DNA of 64,000 bases from an uncultured Collinsella sp. (GCA_959602645.1 CAUGTZ010000009.1:30599-94598); one strand, 5' to 3'. Counted from the first letter of the stretch, positions 26,519-35,161 are shown. Notes: generated by a model not told the origin, from the sequence alone. Numbers and translations: made by a program.

Positions 26519-28243
26519 CTACGAGCGCAGTGTAATTTTATCGCGCAGCGACTTGAGGTCTTCGGTGACGGTGCGGTCTTCCTGGATCATCTTCTGGACC
26601 TTTTTGTAGCTCGTGCTGACGGTCGAGTGGTTGCGGTTGCCAAATTCGGCACCCACCGCCGTGGTCGTCATCTCGCACATCTCGATGGCCAGGTAGATAG
26701 CGATATGGCGTGCTTTGGCGATATTGGCGTTGCGACGCGGGCCGATGAGCTCCTCGTGCGTCACGCCGTACTGCTCTTCGATGACGGACTGAACCGTTTG
26801 CACGTTGATCTTTTTGGCCGATGTGTCGAAGTACTGGCTGGCGATGGCGTCGATATCATCAAAGGTGAGCTCCCCGCCCTCGCGCTCGCGGTCGCCCGCC
26901 TCGCCGGCGCAGCGCTCGCAAAAGCTCTCGAGTTCGCGAATGTTGGTGCCCGAGACCTCGGCCATGTGTTTAAAGTGCTCGTCGGTCAGGTGCCCGCCGT
27001 CGCCCCCATAGGCCGCCAGCAGCGAGTCGTCGCCTGCCTCGGGAGCGGCGACGATGGTGTTCTCGTAATAGCGCTGCAAGATCTTGTATTTCATCTCGTA
27101 GCTGGGCTCTGCGACCAGGCAGAGCATGCCGGCGTTGAAGCGGCTGGTCAGACGCTCGTCCATGCTCAGGTCCTTGGGGGCACGGTCTGCCGCGATGACG
27201 ACCTTCTTGTTGTTGCGGATGAACTCGTCCATGAGCTGGAAAAAGTAGTCCACGCTCGCGCGCTTGCCGATGATGTTTTGGATGTCATCGATGATGAGCA
27301 CGTCCACGCCGTGGTACGCCTGCATGATGGGGGCGTTGCTCTTCTTTTGGCGGTCGAACTCGGTCATCAGGTCGTCCAGATATGCCTGGGAGTTGGCATA
27401 CTTGACCTTGATCTCGGGCGACTTCTCGGCGAGCTCGTTTTTGATGGCAAGCAGTAGGTGCGTCTTGCCCAGGCCCGATTTGCCGTAGATGAACAGCGAT
27501 GTGCATGTGCCGCGCTCGTCCGCGAGGGCGGCAAACTTGAGTGCCGAGCGATAGGCATGGCTGTTCTCGGGGCCGTAGACAAAGTTCTCAAAGGTAAATT
27601 TTGAGTTCGCGGCGAGCGGGGCTCCATCCGTATTCTGCTCGGCCGGCACGGTCGGTGCTGGCACGGGTGAAGCGGGGGCCGCAGCTTGCGTGGATTTAGC
27701 CGGCGCTCCGCCCTTCATCTGGTTCATCATGCGACGAAAATCATCGGCCGAGAGTGTGTTCTTGATTGCAATGCCCGAATCAGCGCCCGCCGCTGCGTCG
27801 TGAGCGATTGGCATGTGCGTGACGGGTGCGTTCGCTGGCGTCGCCGCCGCGGTCGGCAACGGTGCCATGGTTTCACGGGAAACATCGCTGTGCTGGTGCT
27901 CGATTGTCGGCACGTCGCCTGCGGAGGCCGACACCGCCGGGGAAGCAGCGGGAGCCGCGGCGGCCGCCGTCGCGGCAGCGGATTCCGTCGCGGCGCCTTG
28001 CGGTGCCACGATGTCGAGCGCAATCGGTGCAAAGGCGATTTCTTCCAGATAGGCCTCAATAGTCGGCTGATGCTTTTTGAGCTGCGCGATGGCAAAGCGC
28101 GAGGGGGCCTCGATCGTGAGCGTATCTTCGGTCAGGCTTATGGCGCGCGATTGCCCTAGCATGTTGATGAGGCGTGCATCTTGGCCGTCGCGCTGACAAA
28201 AGGCGATGGCATCCCCCAGGATGATGCTTGCTTCCTCGTCCAC
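26519..28243 (-). CDS. dnaA: Chromosomal replication initiator DnaA
   Basis: 574 residues. Domain I at the N-terminus, then a long Ala/Pro-rich linker (about residues 95-205), AAA+ domain with Walker A GKSGLGKTHLL and Walker B VLIIDDIQN, and the C-terminal DNA-binding domain with ELIGPRRNANIAKARHIA and GNRNHSTVSTSYKKV. Start is GTG 28243 after GGGAGAG. The linker coding sequence contains a parS-like palindrome (27869-27884). Confidence 0.97.
   Translation of the reverse strand: MDEEASIILGDAIAFCQRDGQDARLINMLGQSRAISLTEDTLTIEAPSRFAIAQLKKHQPTIEAYLEEIAFAPIALDIVAPQGAATESAAATAAAAAPAASPAVSASAGDVPTIEHQHSDVSRETMAPLPTAAATPANAPVTHMPIAHDAAAGADSGIAIKNTLSADDFRRMMNQMKGGAPAKSTQAAAPASPVPAPTVPAEQNTDGAPLAANSKFTFENFVYGPENSHAYRSALKFAALADERGTCTSLFIYGKSGLGKTHLLLAIKNELAEKSPEIKVKYANSQAYLDDLMTEFDRQKKSNAPIMQAYHGVDVLIIDDIQNIIGKRASVDYFFQLMDEFIRNNKKVVIAADRAPKDLSMDERLTSRFNAGMLCLVAEPSYEMKYKILQRYYENTIVAAPEAGDDSLLAAYGGDGGHLTDEHFKHMAEVSGTNIRELESFCERCAGEAGDREREGGELTFDDIDAIASQYFDTSAKKINVQTVQSVIEEQYGVTHEELIGPRRNANIAKARHIAIYLAIEMCEMTTTAVGAEFGNRNHSTVSTSYKKVQKMIQEDRTVTEDLKSLRDKITLRS
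27869..27884. promoter_or_regulatory. parS-like site inside dnaA
   Basis: GGTTTCACGGGAAACA differs from parS (TGTTTCACGTGAAACA) at two positions. It encodes VSRET in the DnaA linker. Confidence 0.55.
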
Positions 28244-28258
28244 TGTCTCTCCCGTTCT

Positions 28259-29683
28259 TTAGCTCTGAGCTCGCACGCGAGCGGCGCCGAGTTCGGTCAG
28301 ATGGTATTTCTGGCCATGCTTGATGACCAAGCCGGCCTGCGCCAAGTCATTGAGCGTGCGTGACCAAGTGGGGGCCGAGTTTCCAAACGCCCTCGCCAGA
28401 TCGGTTGCACCGCACGCTTGATTTTGCGCCAGATAGCCTAGCGCGGCGTTGCCGCGATCGCTTACGAACACGTCCGGTTGTGGCTGCGCATACTGATTTG
28501 CTGCATTAGGATACATCATTTGAGCTGCTGGTTGTTGAGAACTCTGCATCGGCGGCATTTGCTGTTGAAAACTTTGAGGCCACTGTTGGTACGGCTGCGG
28601 AGGCATCTGCTGGGCCCAAGGGTTGTACTGCTGCTGCGGCATCTGCTGGTACGGCTGCTGATATCCCTGCTGGTACTGCTGCGGGAACTGCTGGCCATAC
28701 CCCAGTGGCGGCATCTGCTGATATGGATATCCCTGTTGGTACGGCTGATAGCCCATTTGCTGGCCACCCGGTGCCCCCGTCGCCTGCTGCATTGCTGCTG
28801 CATCCTGATCCGCCAGCGGCATGGTCTCTGGCATGTTTGGCAGCATCGACATCGATGTCGCCCGGGGCTCTTGTGTAGGAAGCATTCCGGGCTGCTGCAT
28901 CTGTCCCACGGGGGGCTGCATCTGCTGCGTTGCCATGGGCTGCTGCGCAAAAGCTCCCGGCAGGGGATATGTGGGCTGTTCCGTCTCGGGCCGCACGGCA
29001 GCGCCGCGTCCGCCGGCACGCTCGATTTCCTGCACGCGTTTAGGGTTCAGGCTTACCGTAACCACGGTGCCGTTGCCCATGTTGTCCTCGATGGATACGG
29101 CACCGCCGGCGTTTTCCAAATACTCCTGCACCATGGGAAACCCTGCTCCGGTTCCACGGATATAGCGCTTCATCTTGCTGTTTGCGCTGGTAACGCCAAA
29201 GTCGAAAGCGCGTTCCTTGTCGTCGATGCCGGGTCCTTGGTCAGCAAAGCGGATGGTGTCTCCGCCGTCCAGAATCGAGATGATGGGCTCGGCAAAGTGC
29301 GCGTGGATAAAGTTTTCGACAATCTCGCGGATGACCATGAGCGAGATATGGCCACCTTGTTCTTTCATGCACTGGTAGACGGTGTTGGTCGTCTCTTCCA
29401 AATACGTGCGGACATCTTGCGGATCAATGACGATCACACGCGGTGTCGACAGCATGTCGTCATAGACGGCGATGCGTGCGGCGTACATGGCTTTTGGCGC
29501 CTGCGTGGTTGTCTGCTCGCCTTCCTCACGCTCTTCGCGCATGCCGGTGATGTGCTCGTTGTCGGGTGCCGGGTCTCCGGAATCGACCATGGTGTAAAAG
29601 TCGTCAGACATGCCGCTCGCAATCTTCCAAAAGGTTTCGAACAAATAGTAGCTCACCGTGCAATGTTTCTCATCTTTCGACAA
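28259..29683 (-). CDS. GHKL ATPase with Gln/Pro/Met-rich linker and winged-helix domain, next to dnaA
   Basis: A 474-residue protein with an unusual three-part layout. Residues about 85-215 form a GHKL (histidine-kinase-like) ATP-binding domain: N-box IREIVENFIHAHF, G1 FADQGPGIDD, G2 RGTGAGFPMVQEYL, then GNGTVVTVSLNP. There is no HisKA phospho-acceptor helix. Residues about 240-415 are low complexity, rich in Gln, Pro, Met and Tyr (QQYQQGYQQPYQQMPQQQ). Residues about 420-474 look like a winged helix (ALGYLAQNQACGATDLARAF, TWSRTLNDLAQAGLV). It lies 15 bp upstream of dnaA on the same strand, so it may be co-transcribed with dnaA. The start is unclear: TTG 29683 gives the full frame with no good ribosome site; ATG 29611 would remove 24 residues. 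Confidence 0.8.
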   Translation of the reverse strand: MSKDEKHCTVSYYLFETFWKIASGMSDDFYTMVDSGDPAPDNEHITGMREEREEGEQTTTQAPKAMYAARIAVYDDMLSTPRVIVIDPQDVRTYLEETTNTVYQCMKEQGGHISLMVIREIVENFIHAHFAEPIISILDGGDTIRFADQGPGIDDKERAFDFGVTSANSKMKRYIRGTGAGFPMVQEYLENAGGAVSIEDNMGNGTVVTVSLNPKRVQEIERAGGRGAAVRPETEQPTYPLPGAFAQQPMATQQMQPPVGQMQQPGMLPTQEPRATSMSMLPNMPETMPLADQDAAAMQQATGAPGGQQMGYQPYQQGYPYQQMPPLGYGQQFPQQYQQGYQQPYQQMPQQQYNPWAQQMPPQPYQQWPQSFQQQMPPMQSSQQPAAQMMYPNAANQYAQPQPDVFVSDRGNAALGYLAQNQACGATDLARAFGNSAPTWSRTLNDLAQAGLVIKHGQKYHLTELGAARVRAQS

Positions 29684-29854
29684 ACTTTCAAAACCTGTTG
29701 AAAACTTTGGAAAACCGACGAAAAGTTCTCAACATTGCCAACATGACCTGTTGAAAACTCGATGAAATATCGTGAAAAGTTGCCATGCACCGCTAAATCG
29801 AGCTCGGCTTATGGGGGAACCGTGTGAACTGCGCAACCTTTTACCTTTGATTTC
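29684..29854. other. Second candidate oriC segment with DnaA boxes
   Basis: Between the GHKL gene and the rpmH promoter are TGTTGAAAA at 29696-29704 and 29749-29757 (complements of TTTTCAACA) and TTCTCAACA at 29726-29734. With the boxes at 26.4-26.5 kb this suggests a bipartite origin. Promoters for the leftward GHKL-dnaA unit must also lie here. Confidence 0.6.
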
Positions 29855-29884
29855 TTGACATTTGAACATTGATTTCCCTACAAT
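29855..29884 (+). promoter_or_regulatory. Promoter of rpmH
   Basis: TTGACA (29855-29860), 18-nt spacer, TACAAT (29879-29884); about 70 nt upstream of the rpmH start. Confidence 0.75.
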
Positions 29885-29956
29885 CTTCAAGCTCACGTGT
29901 CTATATCTGCGTCCGCGTCCCCGCGGACACTCGAAATGCAGCAGGAGGAACTTAAG

Positions 29957-30091
29957 ATGAAGCGTACGTATCAGCCTAATAAGCGTAAGCGTGCCAAGAC
30001 CCATGGCTTCCGTGCCCGTATGGCCACTAAGGGTGGTCGTGCCGTGCTCGCCCGTCGTCGCGCCAAGGGCCGCAAGCGTCTCACTGTCTAG
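29957..30091 (+). CDS. rpmH: 50S ribosomal protein L34
   Basis: 44 residues, MKRTYQPNKRKRAKTHGF onward, the typical length and sequence. ATG 29957 follows GCAGGAGGAA. First gene of the rpmH-rnpA-yidD-yidC-jag set that normally lies opposite dnaA. Confidence 0.97.
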   Translation: MKRTYQPNKRKRAKTHGFRARMATKGGRAVLARRRAKGRKRLTV

Positions 30092-30111
30092 CAGCGATAC
30101 ACACATCTCGC

Positions 30112-30450
30112 ATGAAGACTATTAAGTCTCGGCAAGATTTCGAGCATGTGTTCAGTCAGGGGCGTCGTTTCAATCACCCTCTGATTCGAATGACCATATG
30201 TGAATCGGTTGGCGAAGGCGACTCCGGAAGGGTCGCCTTCGTTGGTGCTAAGCGACTCGGTTGTGCCGTCGTGCGCAACCGATCTAAGCGTGTGATGCGC
30301 GAGGCCGCCCGCAGCTGCGGATTTCCCGTTGCGGGTTATGACATCATCTTGTTTGCAACTCCCAAGACGAGGGTTTCCTCGCCGCAGGAGATGGACAAGG
30401 CGTTGCGTTCGCTTATGAAGCGCGCCGGCGTTGCCGGGGAGGAGCGATGA
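30112..30450 (+). CDS. rnpA: Ribonuclease P protein component
   Basis: Protein cofactor of RNase P, which trims tRNA 5' ends. 112 residues with the RNR motif (GCAVVRNRSKRVMREAAR). It starts 20 bp after rpmH and lacks a clear ribosome site, suggesting coupling. It overlaps yidD by 4 nt (ATGA). Confidence 0.95.
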   Translation: MKTIKSRQDFEHVFSQGRRFNHPLIRMTICESVGEGDSGRVAFVGAKRLGCAVVRNRSKRVMREAARSCGFPVAGYDIILFATPKTRVSSPQEMDKALRSLMKRAGVAGEER

Positions 30451-30671
30451 GCAATCACGTTTTGCGACGTGTTGCCATCGCTCCTATTCGCATATATCAA
30501 CAGGTTATTTCGCCCTTATTGCCTGACGCCTGCATTTATTACCCAACGTGCTCGCAATACGCCGTCCAGGCGATTGAGAAGCACGGTGTTTTGAGAGGCT
30601 GCTGGCTTGCCGTGAGGCGCATCGCTCGCTGCAATCCCCTGCACGTCGGCGGTTATGACCCTGTGCCCTAG
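30447..30671 (+). CDS. yidD: Membrane protein insertion efficiency factor YidD
   Basis: 74 residues. PIRIYQQVISPLLPDACIYY and YPTCSQYAVQAIEKHG are the family signature, with conserved Cys residues. Supports YidC-dependent insertion. Start ATG 30447 overlaps the rnpA stop. Confidence 0.95.
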   Translation: MSNHVLRRVAIAPIRIYQQVISPLLPDACIYYPTCSQYAVQAIEKHGVLRGCWLAVRRIARCNPLHVGGYDPVP

Positions 30672-30700
30672 CGGGCACTCGCTATCGGAGGAAAACTTAC

Positions 30701-31471
30701 ATGTGGGATTGGATCGTTAACATCCTTTTCGAGCTGCTCAAGCTCATCCAGACCTTTGCGGTCGACTGGGGCCTGTCCATCATCATCCTGGTGGTCATCA
30801 TCCGTCTGCTGCTGACGCCGCTCATGCTCAAGTCGACCAAGTCGACGGCTCGCATGCAGGTGCTGCAGCCCAAGATGCTCGAGATCCAGGAGCGCTATGC
30901 CGACGATCCCCAGCGTCAGGCCGAGGAGATGCAGAAGTTCTACAGCGAGAACAAGTTCAATCCGCTGTCCGGCTGCCTGCCGCTTCTGATTCAGATGCCT
31001 ATCCTGTTTGCCCTGTTTACGCTGCTTCGTAACCTGCCGCAGTACTTTAACGAGGGCACGTTCTCGTTCTTCAACATCCTGCCCGACCTGACCACCACGC
31101 CGAGCGCTTCCTTTGCCGATGGCTTTATGGTCGCACTGCCCGCGCTGGTCTGCCTGATCCTGTTCGCCGTTCTGACCCTGATTCCGCAGCTCTATATGTC
31201 GCGCAACCAGACCGGCCAGCAGGCTCAGAGCATGCGTATGATGGCCGTTGTCATGACGGTCATGATGCTTTGGATGGGCTGGAGCCTTCCCGTTGGTGTT
31301 CTGCTGTACTACGACGTCTCGTCTGCTTGGCAGGTTATCCAGCAGATTTTTGTGACGCAGAAGGTCATTGACAAGGCGAAGGCCGATGAGGAGGAGCGTC
31401 TTAAGAACGCGCCGCTGCAGGTTGAGGTCACTCGTCGCGAGAAGAAGCCGCGCCCGCACAAGAAGAAGTAG
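30701..31471 (+). CDS. yidC: Membrane protein insertase YidC/Oxa1
   Basis: 256-residue Gram-positive-type YidC with about five membrane segments. DWGLSIIILVVIIRLLLTPL and GCLPLLIQMPILFALFTLLR are conserved. The C-terminus is basic (TRREKKPRPHKKK), as in YidC forms that contact the ribosome. ATG 30701 follows CGGAGGAAA. Confidence 0.95.
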   Translation: MWDWIVNILFELLKLIQTFAVDWGLSIIILVVIIRLLLTPLMLKSTKSTARMQVLQPKMLEIQERYADDPQRQAEEMQKFYSENKFNPLSGCLPLLIQMPILFALFTLLRNLPQYFNEGTFSFFNILPDLTTTPSASFADGFMVALPALVCLILFAVLTLIPQLYMSRNQTGQQAQSMRMMAVVMTVMMLWMGWSLPVGVLLYYDVSSAWQVIQQIFVTQKVIDKAKADEEERLKNAPLQVEVTRREKKPRPHKKK

Positions 31472-31515
31472 CGGGATATCAATCTTATTTAGGTACCTAA
31501 CTTTTGGAGTACGTT

Positions 31516-32085
31516 ATGTCTGAAGAGATCATCGAGGATATGCTTGAGGAGGTTGCCCCGCAGGTCGCGGGCGATTATCCCGAGATTGCACAGCGCTACA
31601 AGGCTGGTGAAGAGCTGACCGACGAGGAGCTCGACACCATTGCCGATGTTGCGATTTCCATCCTGCGTTCCATCCTTTCGCACTTCGATGCCGCCAACTC
31701 TCCTATCGATGAGTATGAGGGTGACGAGGGTGAGCTGATTTTGGATGTAACGGCTCCCGACCTTGCTGTTCTCATTGGCCGTCATGGTCGCACCCTTGAT
31801 GCCCTTCAGGTTATGTTCTCTTTGCTGGTGAGCCGCAAGCTTGGCTTTAGGTATCCGGTTGTAGTGGACGTCGAGGGATACAAGAGCCGCCGTCAGGACA
31901 AGGTTGCCTCCATGGCTCAGTCTGCTGCCGAGCGTGCCATCCGCACTCATAAGAGTGTTTCGCTTCCGCCCATGAATGCCTATGAGCGCCGACTGGTTCA
32001 CATTGCACTTCGTGGCAATGATGCCGTCGATACTCATTCTGAGGGTTCTGACCCTGATCGCCATGTGGTGATTGTTGCTCGATAA
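31516..32085 (+). CDS. jag: RNA-binding protein Jag/KhpB
   Basis: 189 residues. A KH domain (DLAVLIGRHGRTLDALQVMF) followed by an R3H domain (SAAERAIRTHKSVSLPPMNA, YERRLVHIAL). The usual Jag N-terminal domain is replaced by an acidic segment. Start ATG 31516 with GGAG 7 nt upstream. Last gene before a strong terminator. Confidence 0.93.
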   Translation: MSEEIIEDMLEEVAPQVAGDYPEIAQRYKAGEELTDEELDTIADVAISILRSILSHFDAANSPIDEYEGDEGELILDVTAPDLAVLIGRHGRTLDALQVMFSLLVSRKLGFRYPVVVDVEGYKSRRQDKVASMAQSAAERAIRTHKSVSLPPMNAYERRLVHIALRGNDAVDTHSEGSDPDRHVVIVAR

Positions 32086-32105
32086 TCTACTCGAGCTTAT
32101 GCTAA

Positions 32106-32137
32106 GGGGACGTGGTTTCCACGTCCCCTTTTTTTGT
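32106..32137 (+). terminator. Terminator after jag
   Basis: 12-bp stem AAGGGGACGTGG / CCACGTCCCCTT with a 3-nt loop, then seven T. Confidence 0.92.
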
Positions 32138-32181
32138 CAAAAGTTCTCGATACACTGATTTTTGTCAGAAAGGAGCTTTCG

Positions 32182-32919
32182 TTGTTAGTACTTACTGATC
32201 AGCAGGCTGACGAGATGTTGAGTCGTCTAGCTTTCTATTGCAAAGAGTATTCCTTGAGCGTAACTGATGCTGAGCTGAGGAAATGTATTCAGCATTTGGA
32301 TTTGGTTCTAGAAACAAATAAGACAACCAATCTCACCCGTATTCTTAACGTAGAAGATGCTGCAGTACTTCATATCCTCGACTCACTTGTTTTGCTCCCC
32401 TATATCAACAAGGCTCCTGAGGGAGCTTTGCTCGATATGGGAACAGGTGCGGGCTTCCCTGGTATTCCATTAACCATAACCACGCATCGTAAAGCTACTT
32501 ATATTGACTCTGTTGGCAAGAAGGTTGATGCGGTTAATTCCTTTGTCCGTGCTCTTGGATTGAAACATGCTCATGCGGTTCATGATCGTCTTGAAGAATA
32601 TGCTCGAAGCCATAAGAAGCAGTTCTCTGTTGTAACCGCCCGCGCACTGGCCCCTCTACCGATTCTTGTTGAGTATGCGGCTCCGTATCTCAATGATGGA
32701 GGGCTATTTGTTATCACCAAGGGAAATCCATCGGATGAGGAGCTTGCTTCCGGCATGTCAGCAGCTAAGATCTGCGGCTTCACTTCGCTTCTGAATGACG
32801 CAATCGATTTGCCTGAGGGCCTGGGTCACAGGGAGTTCATTGTTCTTAAGAAGAGTCATCCAGCATCCGTTTCATTGCCTCGTGCAAATGGCATGGCAAA
32901 GAAGAATCCGCTTGCCTAG
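32182..32919 (+). CDS. rsmG: 16S rRNA m7G527 methyltransferase
   Basis: 245 residues. The SAM motif LLDMGTGAGFPGIPL and the TARALAPLPILVEYAAPYL segment identify RsmG (GidB). I chose TTG 32182, 6 nt after GAAAGGAG; the frame is open back to 32134 but that part lies within the upstream terminator. Codons here are richer in A/T than in neighbouring operons. Precedes the parS cluster and parAB, the usual order. Confidence 0.93.
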   Translation: MLVLTDQQADEMLSRLAFYCKEYSLSVTDAELRKCIQHLDLVLETNKTTNLTRILNVEDAAVLHILDSLVLLPYINKAPEGALLDMGTGAGFPGIPLTITTHRKATYIDSVGKKVDAVNSFVRALGLKHAHAVHDRLEEYARSHKKQFSVVTARALAPLPILVEYAAPYLNDGGLFVITKGNPSDEELASGMSAAKICGFTSLLNDAIDLPEGLGHREFIVLKKSHPASVSLPRANGMAKKNPLA

Positions 32920-32920
32920 A

Positions 32921-32936
32921 TGTTTCACGTGAAACA
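32921..32936. promoter_or_regulatory. parS site 1
   Basis: Perfect TGTTTCACGTGAAACA, the ParB nucleation palindrome, directly after rsmG. Confidence 0.95.
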
Positions 32937-32959
32937 TAATGGATATTAACAACTTGCAA

Positions 32960-32975
32960 TGTTTCACGTGAAACA
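32960..32975. promoter_or_regulatory. parS site 2
   Basis: Perfect TGTTTCACGTGAAACA, 39 bp from site 1. Confidence 0.95.
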
Positions 32976-32998
32976 TGGCGGTTGATATCGATTCGGAA

Positions 32999-33014
32999 TG
33001 TTTCATGTGAAACA
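32999..33014. promoter_or_regulatory. parS site 3
   Basis: TGTTTCATGTGAAACA, one change from consensus, again spaced 39 bp. Confidence 0.9.
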
Positions 33015-33053
33015 TCCTCCGTTTGACAGCTTTAATACACACCAGGAGGGACC

Positions 33054-33854
33054 GTGGGATTTCGCGACGTTAAGCGTTCTAAGAGCGCAAAAGACACGCG
33101 TATCATTGCAATCATCAATCAAAAAGGCGGCGTTGGTAAGTCAACGACGGCTGTAAACCTTGCGGCAGCATTGGGTGAGCAGGGTCGTAAGACACTGATT
33201 GTCGATTTTGATCCGCAGGGAAATAGCACCAGTGGATTTGGAATTGAAAAAGAAGACCTTCAACAATGCATCTACGATGCATTGTTGAATGATGTGCCGG
33301 CAGAATCGCTTGTTCTTGATACAAATTGTAAAAAGGTATTCGTAATTCCCGCTACCATTCAGCTTGCAGGTGCCGAAATTGAGCTTGTAAGCGCAATTGC
33401 ACGTGAAACCCGCCTCAAAGATTTGCTTGAGCCGATTCAGGACGAGTTCGATTTTATTTTCATTGACTGTCCTCCTTCGCTCGGCTTGCTTACAATCAAC
33501 GCCTTGACCGCAGCAGACAGCGTTTTGATTCCGATCCAGTGCGAGTATTATGCACTCGAGGGCGTTACGAAGCTGCTTGAGTCAATGAAGATGGTCAAAT
33601 CACGTCTGAACAAGGGCTTAGACACCTATGGCGTGCTTATGACCATGTATGACTCGCGTACTTCTCTGTCGAATCAGGTTGTTGAGGAGGTTCAATCGTA
33701 CTTTGGTGATAAAGCGTTTAAGACGCTGATTCCCCGTACAGTTAAAATCTCCGAAGCTCCGTCTTTTGGAGAACCGGTAATTACCTATGCACCTCAAAAT
33801 AAGGGTGCAAAAGCGTATATGAACCTTGCAAAAGAGGTGATCAAGCGTGCCTAG
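33054..33854 (+). CDS. parA: Chromosome partitioning ATPase ParA/Soj
   Basis: 266 residues. The deviant Walker A INQKGGVGKSTTAVNLA, VDFDPQGNSTSG and Walker B FIFIDCPPSLGLLT identify a ParA ATPase that moves or orients origins with ParB. GTG 33054 has AGGAGGG. It overlaps parB by 8 nt. Three parS sites sit in its upstream region and may link expression to ParB binding. Confidence 0.95.
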   Translation: MGFRDVKRSKSAKDTRIIAIINQKGGVGKSTTAVNLAAALGEQGRKTLIVDFDPQGNSTSGFGIEKEDLQQCIYDALLNDVPAESLVLDTNCKKVFVIPATIQLAGAEIELVSAIARETRLKDLLEPIQDEFDFIFIDCPPSLGLLTINALTAADSVLIPIQCEYYALEGVTKLLESMKMVKSRLNKGLDTYGVLMTMYDSRTSLSNQVVEEVQSYFGDKAFKTLIPRTVKISEAPSFGEPVITYAPQNKGAKAYMNLAKEVIKRA

Positions 33855-34752
33855 TGCAAAGAAACGTGGCGGATTGGGACGTGGTCTCAATGCTTTGGTC
33901 TCAGAGGCCGAGTATGAGACTGGTGGTTCGGCTGCATCTGCTTCAAATGCCGCATCTGAAACAAAACTTCCTATTGAGGATATCGTTCCCAACCCTAATC
34001 AGCCGCGAATTCACTTTAACGAAACTGAACTTCGCGAGTTAAGCGAGTCAATCCAAGAACATGGTGTTTTGCAGCCGCTTTTGGTTCGCAAACATGGAAA
34101 CGGCTATGAGATCATCGCTGGTGAGCGTCGTTACCAGGCGTCAAAGCTTGCTGGTCTTGAGGAGCTACCTGTCATCATTAAGGATGTTAATGATGAAGAG
34201 ATGTTGGCTCTTGCTCTTATCGAAAACCTTCAGCGTTCTGATTTGAATCCCGTCGAAGAGGCGAAGGGTTATCGTCAGCTCATTGATGCCAGTGGTATGA
34301 CACAAGAGGCGTTATCAAAGGCTGTCAGTAAGTCTCGTTCTGCAATTACAAATTCACTTCGTTTGCTAGATCTTCCAGAAGTCGTACAGCAGATGATTTT
34401 CGAGGGCAAGCTTACTGCGGGCCATGCAAGAGCAATTCTTGCAGTTCCCTATGAAGATGCAAGGATTCGACTTGCTGAGAAGGTTATTGCAGAAGGTCTT
34501 TCCGTTAGAGCGACAGAAAATCTTGCTCCATTGTTTTCTGCCGGAGAGACGCCAAGGACTCCGAGGCCAGCAACACCTCAGTCATTCAAAAAGGCCGCTC
34601 GAGTCCTTCGTCAAGTTTTCAACACGAATGTACGTGTGAAGAGCTCGCGTGGCAAGAACAAAATTGAAATCGAGTTCAAAGACGAAGAAGAGCTCTCCCG
34701 TATCCTTGGCGAAATGATTCAATTTGGGCAGGAGGATCAGGATGAAGAGTAA
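33847..34752 (+). CDS. parB: Chromosome partitioning CTPase ParB/Spo0J
   Basis: 301 residues. The start KKRGGLGRGLNAL, the nucleotide/CTP-binding ParB domain (IVPNPNQPR, QEHGVLQPLLVR, IIAGERRYQASKLAG, IENLQRSDLNPVEEA) and the HTH (TQEALSKAVSKSRSAITNSL) are complete. It binds parS and slides as a clamp. GTG 33847. Confidence 0.95.
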   Translation: MPSAKKRGGLGRGLNALVSEAEYETGGSAASASNAASETKLPIEDIVPNPNQPRIHFNETELRELSESIQEHGVLQPLLVRKHGNGYEIIAGERRYQASKLAGLEELPVIIKDVNDEEMLALALIENLQRSDLNPVEEAKGYRQLIDASGMTQEALSKAVSKSRSAITNSLRLLDLPEVVQQMIFEGKLTAGHARAILAVPYEDARIRLAEKVIAEGLSVRATENLAPLFSAGETPRTPRPATPQSFKKAARVLRQVFNTNVRVKSSRGKNKIEIEFKDEEELSRILGEMIQFGQEDQDEE

Positions 34753-34996
34753 GGTTCTCGCAGTCATTGCATTGGCAACCACTGTCGCTGCTGGTGCCTT
34801 TGCTGGCTATAAGATCGCGACAGACGATGAGCTCCGAGGTCATTTGCTTCGTGGTGCGCAAGATATCGTCGATACGTCCAAGAAGAAAATGGATGTTATG
34901 ACAGAAGATGTTGCCATGCGAACTGCTCAGGTAACGAAGAATCCCAAGATTAATCAAGGCTGGGTTGGTAACCAATGGGAAAATGTAGGCTATTAG
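34742..34996 (+). CDS. Unknown small exported or membrane protein
   Basis: 84 residues with an N-terminal hydrophobic segment (KVLAVIALATTVAAGAFAGYKIA) and a polar remainder (ELRGHLLRGAQDIVDTSKKK). ATG 34742 overlaps the parB stop by 11 nt and has AGGAGG. It resembles YtxH-like small proteins in layout only. Confidence 0.65.
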   Translation: MKSKVLAVIALATTVAAGAFAGYKIATDDELRGHLLRGAQDIVDTSKKKMDVMTEDVAMRTAQVTKNPKINQGWVGNQWENVGY

Positions 34997-35025
34997 GTAC
35001 CTAACAATTACCCAGCATTTTTTGA

Positions 35026-35061
35026 AGGGTCCTTGTCTGATTCACAAGACAAGGACCCCTT
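35026..35061 (+). terminator. Terminator of the rsmG-parAB unit
   Basis: Long stem AAGGGTCCTTGTCT / AGACAAGGACCCCTT followed by TATTT. Confidence 0.8.
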
Positions 35062-35114
35062 ATTTAGGCTGTTATTAATGGGACCAGTAGCAGCTGATTC
35101 ATAATCGAGGTCAA

Positions 35115-35158
35115 TAAATGAAACAGCCCCGGTTGCATATCCTGCAACCGGGGCTGTT
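35115..35158 (-). terminator. Terminator of rlmN
   Basis: 16-bp stem AACAGCCCCGGTTGCA / TGCAACCGGGGCTGTT; minus-strand TTTCATTTATT follows. Confidence 0.85.
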
Positions 35159-35161
35159 CGA

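Noticed and set aside
28478..29701. 407-codon plus-strand frame opposite the GHKL gene
   Set aside because: Leu/His/Arg-rich antisense of the Gln-rich repeats; no start signal.
32134..32181. N-terminal extension of rsmG to 32134
   Set aside because: Those codons begin in the T run of the jag terminator; TTG 32182 has a proper ribosome site.
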